A stretch of DNA of 64,000 nt from Synechococcus sp. CS-1329 (GCF_025128055.1 NZ_JAHLYS010000033.1:124001-188000), one strand, 5' to 3'. Counted from the stretch's first letter, positions 1 through 11,156 are shown. The notes: generated by a model from the sequence alone, not told the origin. A program made the numbers and translations.

Positions 1-882
1 CGCGGCCTGGTCACCCAGCTGCTCGACAATCTGGGCGACGATCCCCTCACCCCTGAGGTGCTCGACGATCTCGAAACCAGCCTGCTGCGCGCCGATGTGG
101 GCGTGCAGGCCACCGACCATGTGCTCGAAGCCCTGCGCCGGCGCCTGAACGAAGAGGTGGTGGAGCCGGCGGAAGGCCTTCGCTTCCTCAAGGAGCAGCT
201 GCGCGGTTTGCTGGACACACCGATCACGGCCAGCGGCGAGCCGCTGCTGGCTCCCCGGCGGGATCGGCTCAACGTCTGGCTGCTGGTGGGGGTGAATGGA
301 GTGGGCAAGACCACCACCCTGGGCAAGCTGGCCAATCTGGCGGTGCGCAGCGGCTACAGCTGCCTGATCGCCGCCGCCGACACCTTCCGCGCCGCCGCCG
401 TCCAGCAGGTCAGTGTCTGGGGCGAGCGCAGCGGTGTGCCGGTGATCGCCAACCCCAGCGCCAATGCCGATCCGGCTGCCGTTGTCTACGACGCCATCGG
501 CGCGGCCCGCTCCAAGGGCACCGAGCTGGTGCTGGTGGACACCGCCGGCCGGCTGCAGACCAAGCACAACCTGATGGAGGAGCTGAGCAAGGTGCGGCGC
601 ATCATCGACAAGCTGGCCCCGGAGGCGGCGGTGGAATCGCTGCTGGTGCTCGACGCCAGCCAGGGGCAGAACGGTCTGCGCCAGGCGATGGCCTTCGCCA
701 GTGCCGCCGGTCTGACCGGTGTGGTGCTCACCAAGCTCGATGGCAGTGCCCGGGGGGGCGTGGCCCTGGCGGTGGCCTCCGAAGCCGGGCTGCCCATTCG
801 TTTCATCGGCGCCGGCGAGGGCATCCGCGACCTGCGGCCCTTCAACAGCTTTGAGTTCGTCGAGGCGCTGCTCTCCAGCTGA
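1..882 (+). CDS. ftsY: Signal recognition particle receptor FtsY (5' end outside window)
   Basis: FtsY is the membrane-associated SRP receptor GTPase. It pairs with Ffh to deliver ribosomes making membrane proteins to the translocon. The frame is open to the left edge, so the true start and any acidic N-terminal region are missing; 293 residues are visible. The helical N domain is followed by the G domain with P-loop GVNGVGKTTT (from about visible residue 97), then DTFRAAA, DTAGR and the guanine-specificity motif TKLDG, and a C-terminal FIGAGEGIRDLRPF segment typical of FtsY. All GTPase motifs are intact. The next gene on the same strand begins about 76 nt downstream. Confidence 0.96.
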   Translation, partial: RGLVTQLLDNLGDDPLTPEVLDDLETSLLRADVGVQATDHVLEALRRRLNEEVVEPAEGLRFLKEQLRGLLDTPITASGEPLLAPRRDRLNVWLLVGVNGVGKTTTLGKLANLAVRSGYSCLIAAADTFRAAAVQQVSVWGERSGVPVIANPSANADPAAVVYDAIGAARSKGTELVLVDTAGRLQTKHNLMEELSKVRRIIDKLAPEAAVESLLVLDASQGQNGLRQAMAFASAAGLTGVVLTKLDGSARGGVALAVASEAGLPIRFIGAGEGIRDLRPFNSFEFVEALLSS

Positions 883-958
883 GCGGACGGCCGGAGGGAA
901 TCCTGCTACCGTTCGGCCCCTGCAGCCGCCTGTTTCGAGCCGCAGGCCGCCAGCTCGC

Positions 959-2323
959 GTGCCCCTGCCACCGCCCCGGCCCCATCAGGTCCTCACGGCA
1001 TCGGCTTCCCTGCGGCAACTGCTCGACAGCCTCAGCCGGGAGCAGCGGCGCAACCAGGAGTTGCTGGCCTCCCTGGGCTTCGCCCTGCGCAGCTTCACCA
1101 ACCTGAACCGCTTTCTGGAGCTGGTTCCCCTGGTCTCCTCCCGGCTGGTGGGCGCTGAGGCCAGCTTGCTGGTGGTCTTCCACCCCGATGGCCGCCTCTG
1201 GCTGGAGCACACCCAGGCCAGCCCCGCGGCCCGCAGCGCTGAACTGGTGCGGCTGCTGGCGGAGCTGGATCTGCCCGCCGGTCTGGTTGAGGAGGAGGAG
1301 GTCTCCCGGCTGGATCTGCAGGTGCGCCGGCTGCTGGGGGAGGCGGAGCTGTTTGGCACCTCCGTGGTGGCCCGCAACCGGGCGCGTGGACGCCTCTATG
1401 TCTTTGGCAGCAGCGAAGGGCTGAGCTGGAGCGATGTCCACCGCCGCCACGTGCAGCTGGTGGCCGACCTCACGGGGGTGGCGATCGAAACCGAGCAGCT
1501 GCAGGACGACCGCCGCCGCCATGAACGCCTCGATCGCCAGCTCAACACCGGCGCTGAGATCCAGGCCCAGCTGCTGCCCGATCAGTGTCCGGTGATCGAG
1601 GGGGTGGAGCTGGCCGCCCGCTGCCGACCGGCCTTTGAGGTGGGGGGCGACTACTACGACTTCATTCCGACCCGGCCCCAACTCACGGGTCGTCGCCGCG
1701 AAACCTCCCGCTGGGCCCTGGTGATGGGTGATGTCATGGGCAAGGGGGTGCCCGCCGGTCTGCTGATGACCCTGTTGAGGGGGATGCTGCGGGCCGAGGT
1801 GCTCAGCGGCCATGCTCCCGACCGGATCCTGCACGACCTCAACGAACTGGCCCAGGAGGACCTGGCCCAGTCGCACCGTTTCGTCACCCTGTTCTATTCC
1901 GACTTCGACCCCCGCAGCCGCCTGCTGCGCTACGCCAACGCCGCTCACAATCCACCCCTGCTCTGGCGGCATCAGGGCCATGGGGTGGAGCGGCTCGATG
2001 CCCCAGGACTGCTGATCGGCCTGCAACCGCAGGCCGACTACGGCTGTGAACGGGTGCTGCTGGAGCCCGGAGATGTGGTGCTCTACTACACCGATGGGGT
2101 CAGTGAAGCGCTCGGCCTCAGCGGTGACCGCTTCGAGGAGGAGCGCCTGCAGCGGCACCTCGCCGAAGCCTGCCGGGCCGGCAAGGGCGCCCAGGCTGTG
2201 CTCGATACTCTCTTCGAGCGCCTCGACCGCTTCGTGGGCGCTGACCGCCAGCTCAGTGACGATGCCTCGATGGTGGTGCTGAAGGTGCGCGAGGAGGTGA
2301 TGCTCCCCTCCCTGCCCGGCTGA
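959..2323 (+). CDS. RsbU/SpoIIE-type serine phosphatase with GAF-like N-terminal region
   Basis: A PP2C-family (SpoIIE/RsbU) protein phosphatase of about 454 residues. Such proteins usually dephosphorylate anti-sigma-factor antagonists or other Ser/Thr-phosphorylated switch proteins. The C-terminal half carries the metal-binding pattern: VGGDYYDF (about residue 228), MGDVMGKG (about 256) and SDDASMVVL (about 433). The N-terminal half (about residues 25-180) looks like a GAF-type sensor domain, followed by a short helical linker. The frame is open further upstream into ftsY, but that part translates as ftsY antisense-like noise; GTG at 959 is the first credible start and has no clear Shine-Dalgarno. 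No anti-sigma or antagonist partner is nearby, so the target is unknown. Confidence 0.85.
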   Translation: MPLPPPRPHQVLTASASLRQLLDSLSREQRRNQELLASLGFALRSFTNLNRFLELVPLVSSRLVGAEASLLVVFHPDGRLWLEHTQASPAARSAELVRLLAELDLPAGLVEEEEVSRLDLQVRRLLGEAELFGTSVVARNRARGRLYVFGSSEGLSWSDVHRRHVQLVADLTGVAIETEQLQDDRRRHERLDRQLNTGAEIQAQLLPDQCPVIEGVELAARCRPAFEVGGDYYDFIPTRPQLTGRRRETSRWALVMGDVMGKGVPAGLLMTLLRGMLRAEVLSGHAPDRILHDLNELAQEDLAQSHRFVTLFYSDFDPRSRLLRYANAAHNPPLLWRHQGHGVERLDAPGLLIGLQPQADYGCERVLLEPGDVVLYYTDGVSEALGLSGDRFEEERLQRHLAEACRAGKGAQAVLDTLFERLDRFVGADRQLSDDASMVVLKVREEVMLPSLPG

Positions 2324-2407
2324 GGGCGGCCCCGCCCAAGGCGCCCCGGCAGGGAATCCCCCAGGCTCGGATGCGAAGCTGACCCTTCGCGGCATGGTTC
2401 GGCTTCG

Positions 2408-3828
<1,421 letters not shown>

Positions 3829-3832
<4 letters not shown>

Positions 3833-4839
3833 AGGCCCCGCTGCTCCAGCTCCAGGGCCGCGGCCTCCAGCACCTCGGGCCCGGCGCTGCGCTCCCCCGC
3901 CCGCTCCCCCAGCCGGCGGCGCCAGTGCCGGGCCCCCGGCACCCCCTCCACCAGGTGCACCAGGTGGCGGGCGATCGGCCAGAGCCGTCCGCCGGCCCCG
4001 CACCAGCGGCTGGCATGGGGGATCAGACCCCGCACCACCGCTGAGGCCGAGGCCAGAGGCCGCCCATGGCAGCCGAACAGCTCCTGGTCGACCGTGGCCC
4101 AGCGCAGGGGATGCTCGTAGGCGGCGCGACCCACCATCACCCCATCCACCTGCGTGAGGTGCTCCTGGCAGGTTTCCAGGTTGAGCAGGCCGCCATTGAT
4201 CTCGACCGTCAGCTGGGGCCGGTCCCGTTTGAGCTGATGCACCAGGTCGTGGCGCAGGGGCGGAATCGTGCGGTTCTGCTTCGGATCCAGGCCGTGGAGC
4301 CAGGCCTTGCGGGCATGCACGCTGAAACGGCTGGCCCCGGCGCCGGCCACGGTGTCCACGAAGGCCAGCAGCAGCTCGTAGCTGTCCTGATCATCGATGC
4401 CGATGCGGTGCTTGACCGTTACCGGCAGGGGAGCGGCGCTGGCCATCGCCTCCACGCAGCGGGCCACCTGATCCGGGTCCGCCATCAGGCAGGCCCCGAA
4501 GCGTCCCTGCTGCACCTTGGGGCTGGGGCAGCCCACGTTGAGGTTGATCTCGTCATAGCCCCAGGCGGCCGCCAGCTGGGCCGATTCCGCCAGCAGCGCC
4601 GGATCGTCGCCCCCCAGCTGCAGGGCCAGGGGGTGCTCCTGGGGATCGAAGTCCAGCAGGGTGTCGCGGCGGCCGTGGTGCAGGGCCTGGGCCACCACCA
4701 TCTCGGTGTAGAGCAGGGCGCGACGACTGATCTGCCGCATCAGCACGCGGAAGTGCCGATCGGTGCAATCCATCATCGGCGCCACACTGAAGCGGTAGGC
4801 CCCGGCAACGGGCGTCGTCGCGTTCTCTCCCTGCCCCAT
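3829..4839 (-). CDS. dusA: tRNA-dihydrouridine synthase, DusA type
   Basis: An FMN enzyme that reduces specific uridines in the tRNA D-loop to dihydrouridine. The 336-residue protein begins with the [16 protein letters not shown] motif typical of DusA (residues about 15-30). It has [21 protein letters not shown] with the catalytic Cys, KHRIGID, the [10 protein letters not shown] motif seen in DusA proteins, and the FMN-phosphate site [12 protein letters not shown]. The start at 4839 is well constrained because the FMN-binding N-terminus must be included. It lies only 6 nt from the ATG of the divergent flavoprotein gene. The subfamily call (A rather than B or C) rests on these motifs. Confidence 0.93.
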
Positions 4840-4845
4840 CCGCCC

Positions 4846-6168
4846 ATGCTGCCTGTCGACTGGTCCCTGGTGGTCGCCGGGGGCGGACCCGCCGGCTACA
4901 TGGCGGCCATCACCGCCGCGGAGCAGGGGCTGGCGGGGGTGCTGCTGCTGGAGGCCACGCCCCAGCCGCTGGGCAAGGTGCTGATCAGCGGCGGCGGGCG
5001 CTGCAACGTCACCCATGCCTGCTGGGATCCCCTGGCCCTGGTGGGCCACTACCCCCGGGGCTCGCGGGCCCTGCGTGGACCGTTCAGCCGCTTCGCCACC
5101 GGCGACTGTCTGGCCTGGTTCGCCGAGCGGGGGCTGGAGCTGGTGGAGGAGCCCGATGGCCGCCTCTTTCCCCGCAGCAACCGCGCCAGCAGCGTGGTGG
5201 CCGTGCTGGAGGCCGCCGCCGCCGCCGCCGGGGTGATCGTCTGGAGGGGGGCCTCCCTGCGCCAGGTGGATGTGCGCGCGGGGGGTGGCTTCCAGCTGAC
5301 GCTGCGGCTGGCGGCGGGGCTGGCCCCCGGGGCTTCCAGCCCCGTTGGCGCCGATCGCCTGCTGTTGGCCACCGGCGGCCATCCCAGTGGTCGCCAGCTG
5401 GCGGGCCAGCTGGGCCATGGCGTGGTGGCGCCGGTGCCTTCCCTGTTCACCCTGGCCCTGGAGGCCAATCCCCTGGCGGCCCTGCGCGGGGTGGTGATGG
5501 ATCCGGTGGGACTGGAGTTGCGCCTGCCCTGCGGGCGCTTTCGCGAGCGCGGGGTGCTGCTGATCACCGGCTGGGGGGTGAGTGGTCCGGCCACCCTGAG
5601 GCTCACCGCCTTTGCGGCCCGGGCGCTGAAGGAGTGCGGGTACCGCGGTGAGCTGCGCCTCGACTGGAGCGGCGGCAGCAGCGCCGAGGAGCTCAGTCAG
5701 CTCTTTTCGGCCGCCCGCAATGGGCAGGCCCGCCGCCAGTTGCTCAATGCCCGCCCCTGGCCGGAGCTCAGCCGCCGCCTCTGGATCCACCTGCTGGAGC
5801 GCCATGGGGTGGCCCCCGACCAGCGCTGGGCCGACCTGCGCCGGCGCGACGAGGACAGGCTGGTGGCTGCCCTGCGCTCCAGCTCCTACGCGGTGGGTGG
5901 TCGCGGCCCCTTCGGCGAGGAATTCGTCACGGCCGGCGGCGTGCGTCTGGGGGAGGTGAACCTGGCCACGATGGAGAGCCGCAAGCAGCCGGGCCTCTAT
6001 TTCGCCGGTGAGCTGCTGGATGTGGACGGGGTCACCGGCGGCTTCAACTTCCAGCACTGCTGGACCAGCGGCTGGCTGGCCGGCGGCGCCATCGCAGAGG
6101 CCGCCCGGGAGGGATTGGCAGCGGCAGTGCGTTCAGCGGATCTTGTCGAAGACGGAGAACATCGGTAG
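4846..6168 (+). CDS. HI0933/YhiN-family FAD-dependent flavoprotein
   Basis: A 440-residue predicted NAD(P)/FAD-dependent oxidoreductase of the HI0933 (YhiN/BaiN-like) family; the physiological substrate of most members is unknown. The N-terminal dinucleotide-binding motif VVAGGGPAGYMAAI occupies residues 9-22, followed by the family-specific GKVLISGGGRCNVTH near residue 45. At the C-terminus are the conserved FAEFE-like and GLYFAGELLDVDGVTGGFNFQ segments that complete the FAD site. ATG 4846 is required to keep the Rossmann strand. The gene is divergent from dusA with 6 nt between start codons, and its last 36 bases overlap the end of the opposing pilC gene. Confidence 0.9.
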   Translation: MLPVDWSLVVAGGGPAGYMAAITAAEQGLAGVLLLEATPQPLGKVLISGGGRCNVTHACWDPLALVGHYPRGSRALRGPFSRFATGDCLAWFAERGLELVEEPDGRLFPRSNRASSVVAVLEAAAAAAGVIVWRGASLRQVDVRAGGGFQLTLRLAAGLAPGASSPVGADRLLLATGGHPSGRQLAGQLGHGVVAPVPSLFTLALEANPLAALRGVVMDPVGLELRLPCGRFRERGVLLITGWGVSGPATLRLTAFAARALKECGYRGELRLDWSGGSSAEELSQLFSAARNGQARRQLLNARPWPELSRRLWIHLLERHGVAPDQRWADLRRRDEDRLVAALRSSSYAVGGRGPFGEEFVTAGGVRLGEVNLATMESRKQPGLYFAGELLDVDGVTGGFNFQHCWTSGWLAGGAIAEAAREGLAAAVRSADLVEDGEHR

Positions 6169-7389
6169 GTACATGGCCACAAGAATGGCCCCCACGATCA
6201 AGCCGACGATCACAATCATGATCGGCTCCAGCAGCGAGGTGAGTGCTTTGACTGCCACGGCCACTTCGTCGTCGTAGAAATCAGCCACTTTGGAGAGCAT
6301 GGCATCCATTTCTCCGGTCTCTTCGCCGATGGCCAGCATGCTGAGGGCCATCTCCGGAAACACGTTCTTGCGCGCAAGGGCCACACTCACAGGAATGCCG
6401 TCCTGAATTTCCAGACGGCAGCCCTCGATCGCATCGGCAATGATTGAATTACCGGAGGTGTCTCGAACGATCTCCAGGCTCATCAGAATCGGCACACCTG
6501 CTCTGCTCAGACAACTGAGGGTTCGGCAGAATTGAGCTGTTTCGGTTTTCTGAATCAGATCACCGAACAGGGGAATCTTGAGGATGAAACCATCGACTCT
6601 GCGCTGGCCCAGGGGAGTTTTATAGAAGCCGATGAACAGCCATCCGACCAGGATTAAAATGGCGACCAAGACCAGGGAAAACGCTGAGCGCAGCAGCGCA
6701 CTCAGATTCACCATCATCTGGGTGAACACCGGCAGCTCCGCACCCAGTTGCTCGAAGATATCGGCGAAGCTGGGGATCAGGATCATCGTCATGCCGAGGA
6801 ACACGACAATGGCGATCAGCAGCACGATCAGTGGATAGGCCAGGGCTCCTTTGATCTGATTCTGGAGCTTGGCGTTCTGCTCCAGCACCAGGGCCAGCCG
6901 CTTGAGGGTTTCATCGAGAACCCCACCGAGTTCTCCGGCTTCGATCATGGCCATGGTGATCCGATCGAAGACCCTGGGCCAGCGGCGCAGCGCCATCCCC
7001 AGGCTCATCCCCTGGCTCACATCGCCGGCAACGGCTTCCAGGGCCTGCCGGAACATCGGCTTCTTCTGTTGCCTGGCCACCAGGGTGAGGCCGCGCACGA
7101 TCGGCACCCCTGAATCCACCAGTGCGGAGAGCTTGCTGGCGAACAGCGCTTTCTCGCGGACGTTCGGCCTGGCCTGGAACAGCGTCCCCAGATCCCGGCG
7201 GGCCCCACTGGTGCGCCCCTGGTGGTCGCTTGCCGGCAGCGATGGGCTGGATTCCAGGGGCAGCAAGGAGCTGGCGGCAATGCCCCGTCGGCGCAGGTTC
7301 CGTTTGGCGCTGGCCAGATCGGGGGCCTCCAGCTGGATCAGCTTCTGCTGGCCCCGTCGGTTGGTGTACGTGGCCCTGAAGGCAGGCAT
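6133..7389 (-). CDS. pilC: Type IV pilus inner-membrane platform protein PilC
   Basis: PilC (GspF family) is the polytopic inner-membrane platform on which the PilB and PilT motors act. The 418-residue protein starts MPAFRATYTNRRG and has two repeated T2SF cytoplasmic domains (about 75-195 and 280-400). Hydrophobic segments lie near residues 183-212, 238-260 and 385-412. The motifs GVPIVRGL and GVPILMSLEIV sit at the start of each repeat. It is last in a minus-strand pilB-pilT-pilC cluster, 12 nt after pilT. Base composition is unusual: by hand count 6541-6600 has only 27 of 60 G+C against roughly two thirds in its neighbours. The 3' end overlaps the flavoprotein gene tail to tail. Confidence 0.95.
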   Translation of the reverse strand: MPAFRATYTNRRGQQKLIQLEAPDLASAKRNLRRRGIAASSLLPLESSPSLPASDHQGRTSGARRDLGTLFQARPNVREKALFASKLSALVDSGVPIVRGLTLVARQQKKPMFRQALEAVAGDVSQGMSLGMALRRWPRVFDRITMAMIEAGELGGVLDETLKRLALVLEQNAKLQNQIKGALAYPLIVLLIAIVVFLGMTMILIPSFADIFEQLGAELPVFTQMMVNLSALLRSAFSLVLVAILILVGWLFIGFYKTPLGQRRVDGFILKIPLFGDLIQKTETAQFCRTLSCLSRAGVPILMSLEIVRDTSGNSIIADAIEGCRLEIQDGIPVSVALARKNVFPEMALSMLAIGEETGEMDAMLSKVADFYDDEVAVAVKALTSLLEPIMIVIVGLIVGAILVAMYLPMFSVFDKIR

Positions 7390-7401
7390 GTGGAGCTCTG
7401 A

Positions 7402-8481
7402 TCAGAGCGAGTGGCCCAGCAGCCGATTCAACTCATCCGGCTTGCTGGAGCGGTTGCGGGCCTCCTCCCGGGTGATGGCTCCCTGTTTGACCAGCTCCGC
7501 AAGAGCTTTCTCCATGGTCTGCATGCCCTGCTGGCCGCCGGTCTGAATCTGCGAATAGATCTGAGCGGTTTTCGCTTCTCGGATCAGGTTTGCCAAGGCC
7601 GGCGTGTTGATCATGATCTCCTGGGCCATCACCCGGCCCCCGCTGGGGCTGGAGGACGAGCTTCTTCCGCAGAGCGTCTGGGCAAAGATCGCCGCCAGGC
7701 TGTTGCTGAGTTGGCTGCGGACCTGCGCCTGCTGGCCTGCCGGGAACACATCCACCATGCGATCCACAGTCTGGGCGGCGGAACTGGTGTGCAGGGTGGC
7801 GAACACCAGGTGACCGGTTTCGGCAGCGGTGATGGCCAGCTGAATCGTTTCGAGATCACGCATTTCCCCCACCAGAATCACATCGGGATCCTCACGTAAT
7901 GCTGCCCGCAGGGCATTGCTGAAACTTTTGGTGTCCTCGTTGAGCTGACGCTGATGGATCAGGCTCCTGTCGGCGGTATAAATAAACTCGATCGGATCTT
8001 CGATCGTGATGATGTGCTCGGCCCGGCTGTGGTTGATGTGATCCAGAAGGCAGGCCAGGGTGGTGCTCTTGCCCGATCCGGTGGGGCCCGTCACCAGCAC
8101 CAGCCCCGAAGGCCGCTTGGTGATGTCCACCACCACCGCAGGCAGGCCCAGCTGCCGGGGTGTGGGCACCTGGCTGTTCAGCGCCCGCATCGAGGCGGCG
8201 AAGCTGCCGCGCTGGCTGAAGACATTGATGCGGAAGCGGGCCAGATCGCGCAGGGCGTAGCCGCAATCGAGTTCCCAGGTCTGCTCCAGTTGCTGGCGCT
8301 GGCTGGCGCTGAGCATCGACAAGATCATGCGATTGCAGACTTCCTCGCTGAGGGCCTGCTGCCGCATCGGTCTGAGTTCCCCGTTGAAGCGCCCGTAGGG
8401 TTGATGACCGGCCGAGAGGTGAAGGTCGCTGCCCTTCTGCTTCACCAGCTCTTCCATCAACTCCTCGATCTGGGGCTCCAT
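7402..8481 (-). CDS. pilT: Type IV pilus retraction ATPase PilT
   Basis: A hexameric ATPase that powers pilus retraction, twitching and DNA uptake. The 359-residue product has a PAS-like N-terminal domain, Walker [10 protein letters not shown] near residue 130, the Asp box TIEDPIEF, Walker B ILVGEMRD, and the His box HLVFATLHTSSA; the AIRNLIRE-like PilT motif appears as NLIREAKTAQI near the C-terminus. ATG 8481 (MEPQIEELMEEL) matches the usual PilT N-terminus. An upstream in-frame start at 8577 would overlap the end of pilB and add 32 residues of low-quality sequence, so I prefer 8481. No pilin genes are present in this window. Confidence 0.94.
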   Translation of the reverse strand: MEPQIEELMEELVKQKGSDLHLSAGHQPYGRFNGELRPMRQQALSEEVCNRMILSMLSASQRQQLEQTWELDCGYALRDLARFRINVFSQRGSFAASMRALNSQVPTPRQLGLPAVVVDITKRPSGLVLVTGPTGSGKSTTLACLLDHINHSRAEHIITIEDPIEFIYTADRSLIHQRQLNEDTKSFSNALRAALREDPDVILVGEMRDLETIQLAITAAETGHLVFATLHTSSAAQTVDRMVDVFPAGQQAQVRSQLSNSLAAIFAQTLCGRSSSSSPSGGRVMAQEIMINTPALANLIREAKTAQIYSQIQTGGQQGMQTMEKALAELVKQGAITREEARNRSSKPDELNRLLGHSL

Positions 8482-8537
8482 CGGGACCGCGGCGGATTGA
8501 TCTGAATTCTGAGCGTCGTCGTGATGGCCGGCAACAG

Positions 8538-10406
8538 TCAGCCGCGCAGAGTCAGGCAGTAGGGGCACTCCAGCCATTCATCCCTGAGACCCGCCCCGCA
8601 GCCCTGGCAGGTCAAGGTGGTGAGGGCCTGGGCGCGCCGCTGCGAGTCCAGTTCGGTGTCGGTGAGCAGCATCCGCTCCACTTCCTCGAGCGTGGTCTGG
8701 CCCTGCCGCACCAGCTCCAGGCCATAGACCAGCAGCGTTTTCATGCCGCTCTGGATCGAGAGCTTGCGGATCACATCGGTGCTGGCGCCCTTGGCGATGG
8801 CGCTGGCGAGCCCGTCGTTGATGGTCAGCACCTCATAGACGCCGATGCGGCCCTTGTACCCCCGCCCCTGACAGCTGGAACAGCTGCTGCCGCCGGCTCC
8901 GGGGCCCCGCTGAGCTCTGTGGAACGTGATCGCCTGTTCCTGGCTGGCGAAGAGGCCGAAGTGGCCCAGTTCCTCCTCCCCTGGGTGATACGGCACCCGG
9001 CACGATGCGCAGACCTTGCGCAGCAGCCGCTGGGAGACGATCCCGATCAGGGAGGCACTCACCATGAAGGGTTCCACGCCCATGTCGTTGAGCCGGGCGA
9101 TCGCACTGGGGGCGTCGTTGCAGTGCAGGGTGGTGAGCACCAGGTGGCCGGTCAGGGCCGCCTCGATGGCGGTCCTGGCGGTTTCGCCATCGCGGGTTTC
9201 GCCCACCAGCAGCACGTCCGGGTCCTGGCGCATGAAGGCCCGCAGGGCGGTGCTGAAGTCGTAGCCCTTGTCGCGGTTCACCTGGGTCTGGGTGATGCCC
9301 CTGAGCACGTACTCAATCGGATCCTCAACCGTCGAGATGTTGATGCCCGGTTGGTTGCGCTCCGAGAGCAATGAATAGAGCGTGGTGGACTTTCCTGATC
9401 CCGTGGGCCCGGTCACCAGCACCATGCCGAAGGGCCTTGAGCCCATCGAGCGCACGCTCTTCAAGCTGGCTGGCTCGGTGATCAGCCGGTCCAGGCCCAG
9501 GCGGGTGCTGCCGCTGTCGAGCAGACGCAGCACCACCTTCTCCCCCCAACGGCCCGGCAGGGTGCTCACCCGCAGTTCGATCGTGCGGCCGCGGAACAGG
9601 CGGCGGATGCGGCCGTCCTGGGGCATCCGCCGCTCGGCGATGTCCAGCTCGGCCATGATCTTGAGGCGTGAGGTGATCGCCGGCGCCAGGCTCCTGGGCA
9701 GCTGCTCCACTGGATGCAGCACCCCATCCTGGCGAAAGCGGATCCGCAGCCCGTCCTCCTCCGGCTCCACGTGGATGTCGCTTGACTCCGCCTCCATCGC
9801 CTGGACCAGGATGCGGTTCACCAGGCTCACCACCGGCGAGGCGTCGGAGTCCTGCAGGCTCTCCTCCAGATCCAGCTCCCGCTGGTGCCCGTCGGCAATC
9901 TCCTCCAGGCGGCTCTCGAGGCTGAGGCCCTCCAGCAGTGAGAGGCCGCTGGGCTGTGGTGCCAGGGCGGTGTCGTCGCTGGGGTGCTGGCGATGGTCAG
10001 CCATGGTCTGCTGCAGGGCCTCGCCGATCTCCTCCTCCAGGGCCAGGCGCAGCTCCGGGGTGAGGCCGCTGGCCAGCACCGACTCCTCCAGTTGCCGTCG
10101 CCGTTGGGCCGGCCAATCGCTGGGGATCGCAATCTGGAGCCGCTCCCCCTGGCGATCCAGGGGCAGAGCCAGCCACTCCCGCCACTGCTGGGCTGTGATC
10201 GTCGGACAGGCCTCAGCAGCCCGCGGATCGGCCCGTTGCAGTTCTTCGGGCCGCAGCAGCTGTTCGCCGCTGAGCAGTTCGGCCTCCAGGCGCCTGTGCT
10301 GGAGGGTCCTGGCGGCAGGAACCGGGCGTGTGCTCGAGGGGGTCATGGCCGGGGCGGGGCCGAAGGGAGCAGGTGCGGGCTTCCGCCGCTTGTGGGAGGA
10401 GCCCAT
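8538..10406 (-). CDS. pilB: Type IV pilus assembly ATPase PilB with extra C-terminal zinc ribbon
   Basis: The hexameric extension ATPase of the type IV pilus (GspE family). Of 622 residues, the N-terminal 150 form a T2SSE-N-like region. Walker [10 protein letters not shown] is near residue 332, followed by STVEDPIEY, Walker B LLVGETRD and [11 protein letters not shown]. The usual GspE tetracysteine zinc site is present as CASC (about 462) and CSSC (about 512). Unusually, the protein ends in a second pattern, CQGCG and CPYC near residues 600-617, which looks like a zinc ribbon and is not part of the core GspE fold. ATG 10406 is the longest start; Met21 at 10346 is an alternative. It is divergent from grpE, with 42 nt between. 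Confidence 0.94.
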   Translation of the reverse strand: MGSSHKRRKPAPAPFGPAPAMTPSSTRPVPAARTLQHRRLEAELLSGEQLLRPEELQRADPRAAEACPTITAQQWREWLALPLDRQGERLQIAIPSDWPAQRRRQLEESVLASGLTPELRLALEEEIGEALQQTMADHRQHPSDDTALAPQPSGLSLLEGLSLESRLEEIADGHQRELDLEESLQDSDASPVVSLVNRILVQAMEAESSDIHVEPEEDGLRIRFRQDGVLHPVEQLPRSLAPAITSRLKIMAELDIAERRMPQDGRIRRLFRGRTIELRVSTLPGRWGEKVVLRLLDSGSTRLGLDRLITEPASLKSVRSMGSRPFGMVLVTGPTGSGKSTTLYSLLSERNQPGINISTVEDPIEYVLRGITQTQVNRDKGYDFSTALRAFMRQDPDVLLVGETRDGETARTAIEAALTGHLVLTTLHCNDAPSAIARLNDMGVEPFMVSASLIGIVSQRLLRKVCASCRVPYHPGEEELGHFGLFASQEQAITFHRAQRGPGAGGSSCSSCQGRGYKGRIGVYEVLTINDGLASAIAKGASTDVIRKLSIQSGMKTLLVYGLELVRQGQTTLEEVERMLLTDTELDSQRRAQALTTLTCQGCGAGLRDEWLECPYCLTLRG

Positions 10407-10448
10407 CGACCAGCAACATGTTTAAGACCGATTGGCGTTGCAGTCAGC

Positions 10449-11156
10449 ATGAGCGGCGAAGCCACTCCCTTCCCCCAGGACCTCTCCGCTGAGGCGGACT
10501 CCCTGATTCAGGACCTTGCTCAGTCGGGGGGGGACTCTCCGGCTGACACCGGCCCCCAGGAGCCGGTCTCCGGCGATCCGGCGGCTGCCGCGGCCGAGGC
10601 GGCCGGGCAACCCCCGGCCCAGCGATTGGCGGCCGAACTGGAGACCCTGCGGCGGGAGCACGAGACCCTGCGCTCCCAGTACATGCGCATCGCCGCCGAC
10701 TTCGACAACTTCCGCAAGCGCCAGAGCCGCGATCAGGAGGACCTGCGCCTGCAGATCGCCTGCTCCACCCTCAGCGAGATCCTGCCGGTGGTCGACAACT
10801 TCGACCGCGCCCGCCAGCAGCTCGATCCCCAGAGCGAGGAGGCCCAGGCCCTGCACCGCAGCTACCAGAATCTCTACAAGCAGCTGGTGGAGGCCTTCAA
10901 GCAACTGGGGGTGGCCCCGATGCGGGTGGAGGGAGAACCCTTCGATCCCAACCTGCATGAAGCGGTGCTGCGGGAGCCCAGTGACCTGGTGAACGAGGAC
11001 CTGGTGATCGAGGAACTCCAGCGCGGCTATCAGCTGAATGGGCGCGTGCTGCGCCATGCTCTGGTCAAAGTCTCGATGGGACCGGGCCCCGGGGCCTCGC
11101 AGGGGGCCCCGCCCCTGGCCCAGGACGGGACAGCGGGTGGTGAGGAATCCAGCTGA
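10449..11156 (+). CDS. grpE: Nucleotide exchange factor GrpE
   Basis: GrpE releases ADP from DnaK in the Hsp70 cycle. The 235-residue protein has a disordered acidic N-terminus, a long dimerising helix (about 60-130, including [18 protein letters not shown]) and the C-terminal beta-wing domain with PNLHEAV and [17 protein letters not shown]. Start ATG 10449 is the first credible Met after the divergent pilB gene. The stop TGA shares its last base with the dnaJ start (TGATG), indicating translational coupling. I saw no CIRCE operator (TTAGCACTC inverted repeat) in the 42-nt gap upstream. Confidence 0.96.
   Translation: MSGEATPFPQDLSAEADSLIQDLAQSGGDSPADTGPQEPVSGDPAAAAAEAAGQPPAQRLAAELETLRREHETLRSQYMRIAADFDNFRKRQSRDQEDLRLQIACSTLSEILPVVDNFDRARQQLDPQSEEAQALHRSYQNLYKQLVEAFKQLGVAPMRVEGEPFDPNLHEAVLREPSDLVNEDLVIEELQRGYQLNGRVLRHALVKVSMGPGPGASQGAPPLAQDGTAGGEESS

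Noticed and set aside
10407-10448. CIRCE heat-shock operator upstream of grpE
   Set aside because: No TTAGCACTC/GAGTGCTAA inverted repeat is present in the short gap.
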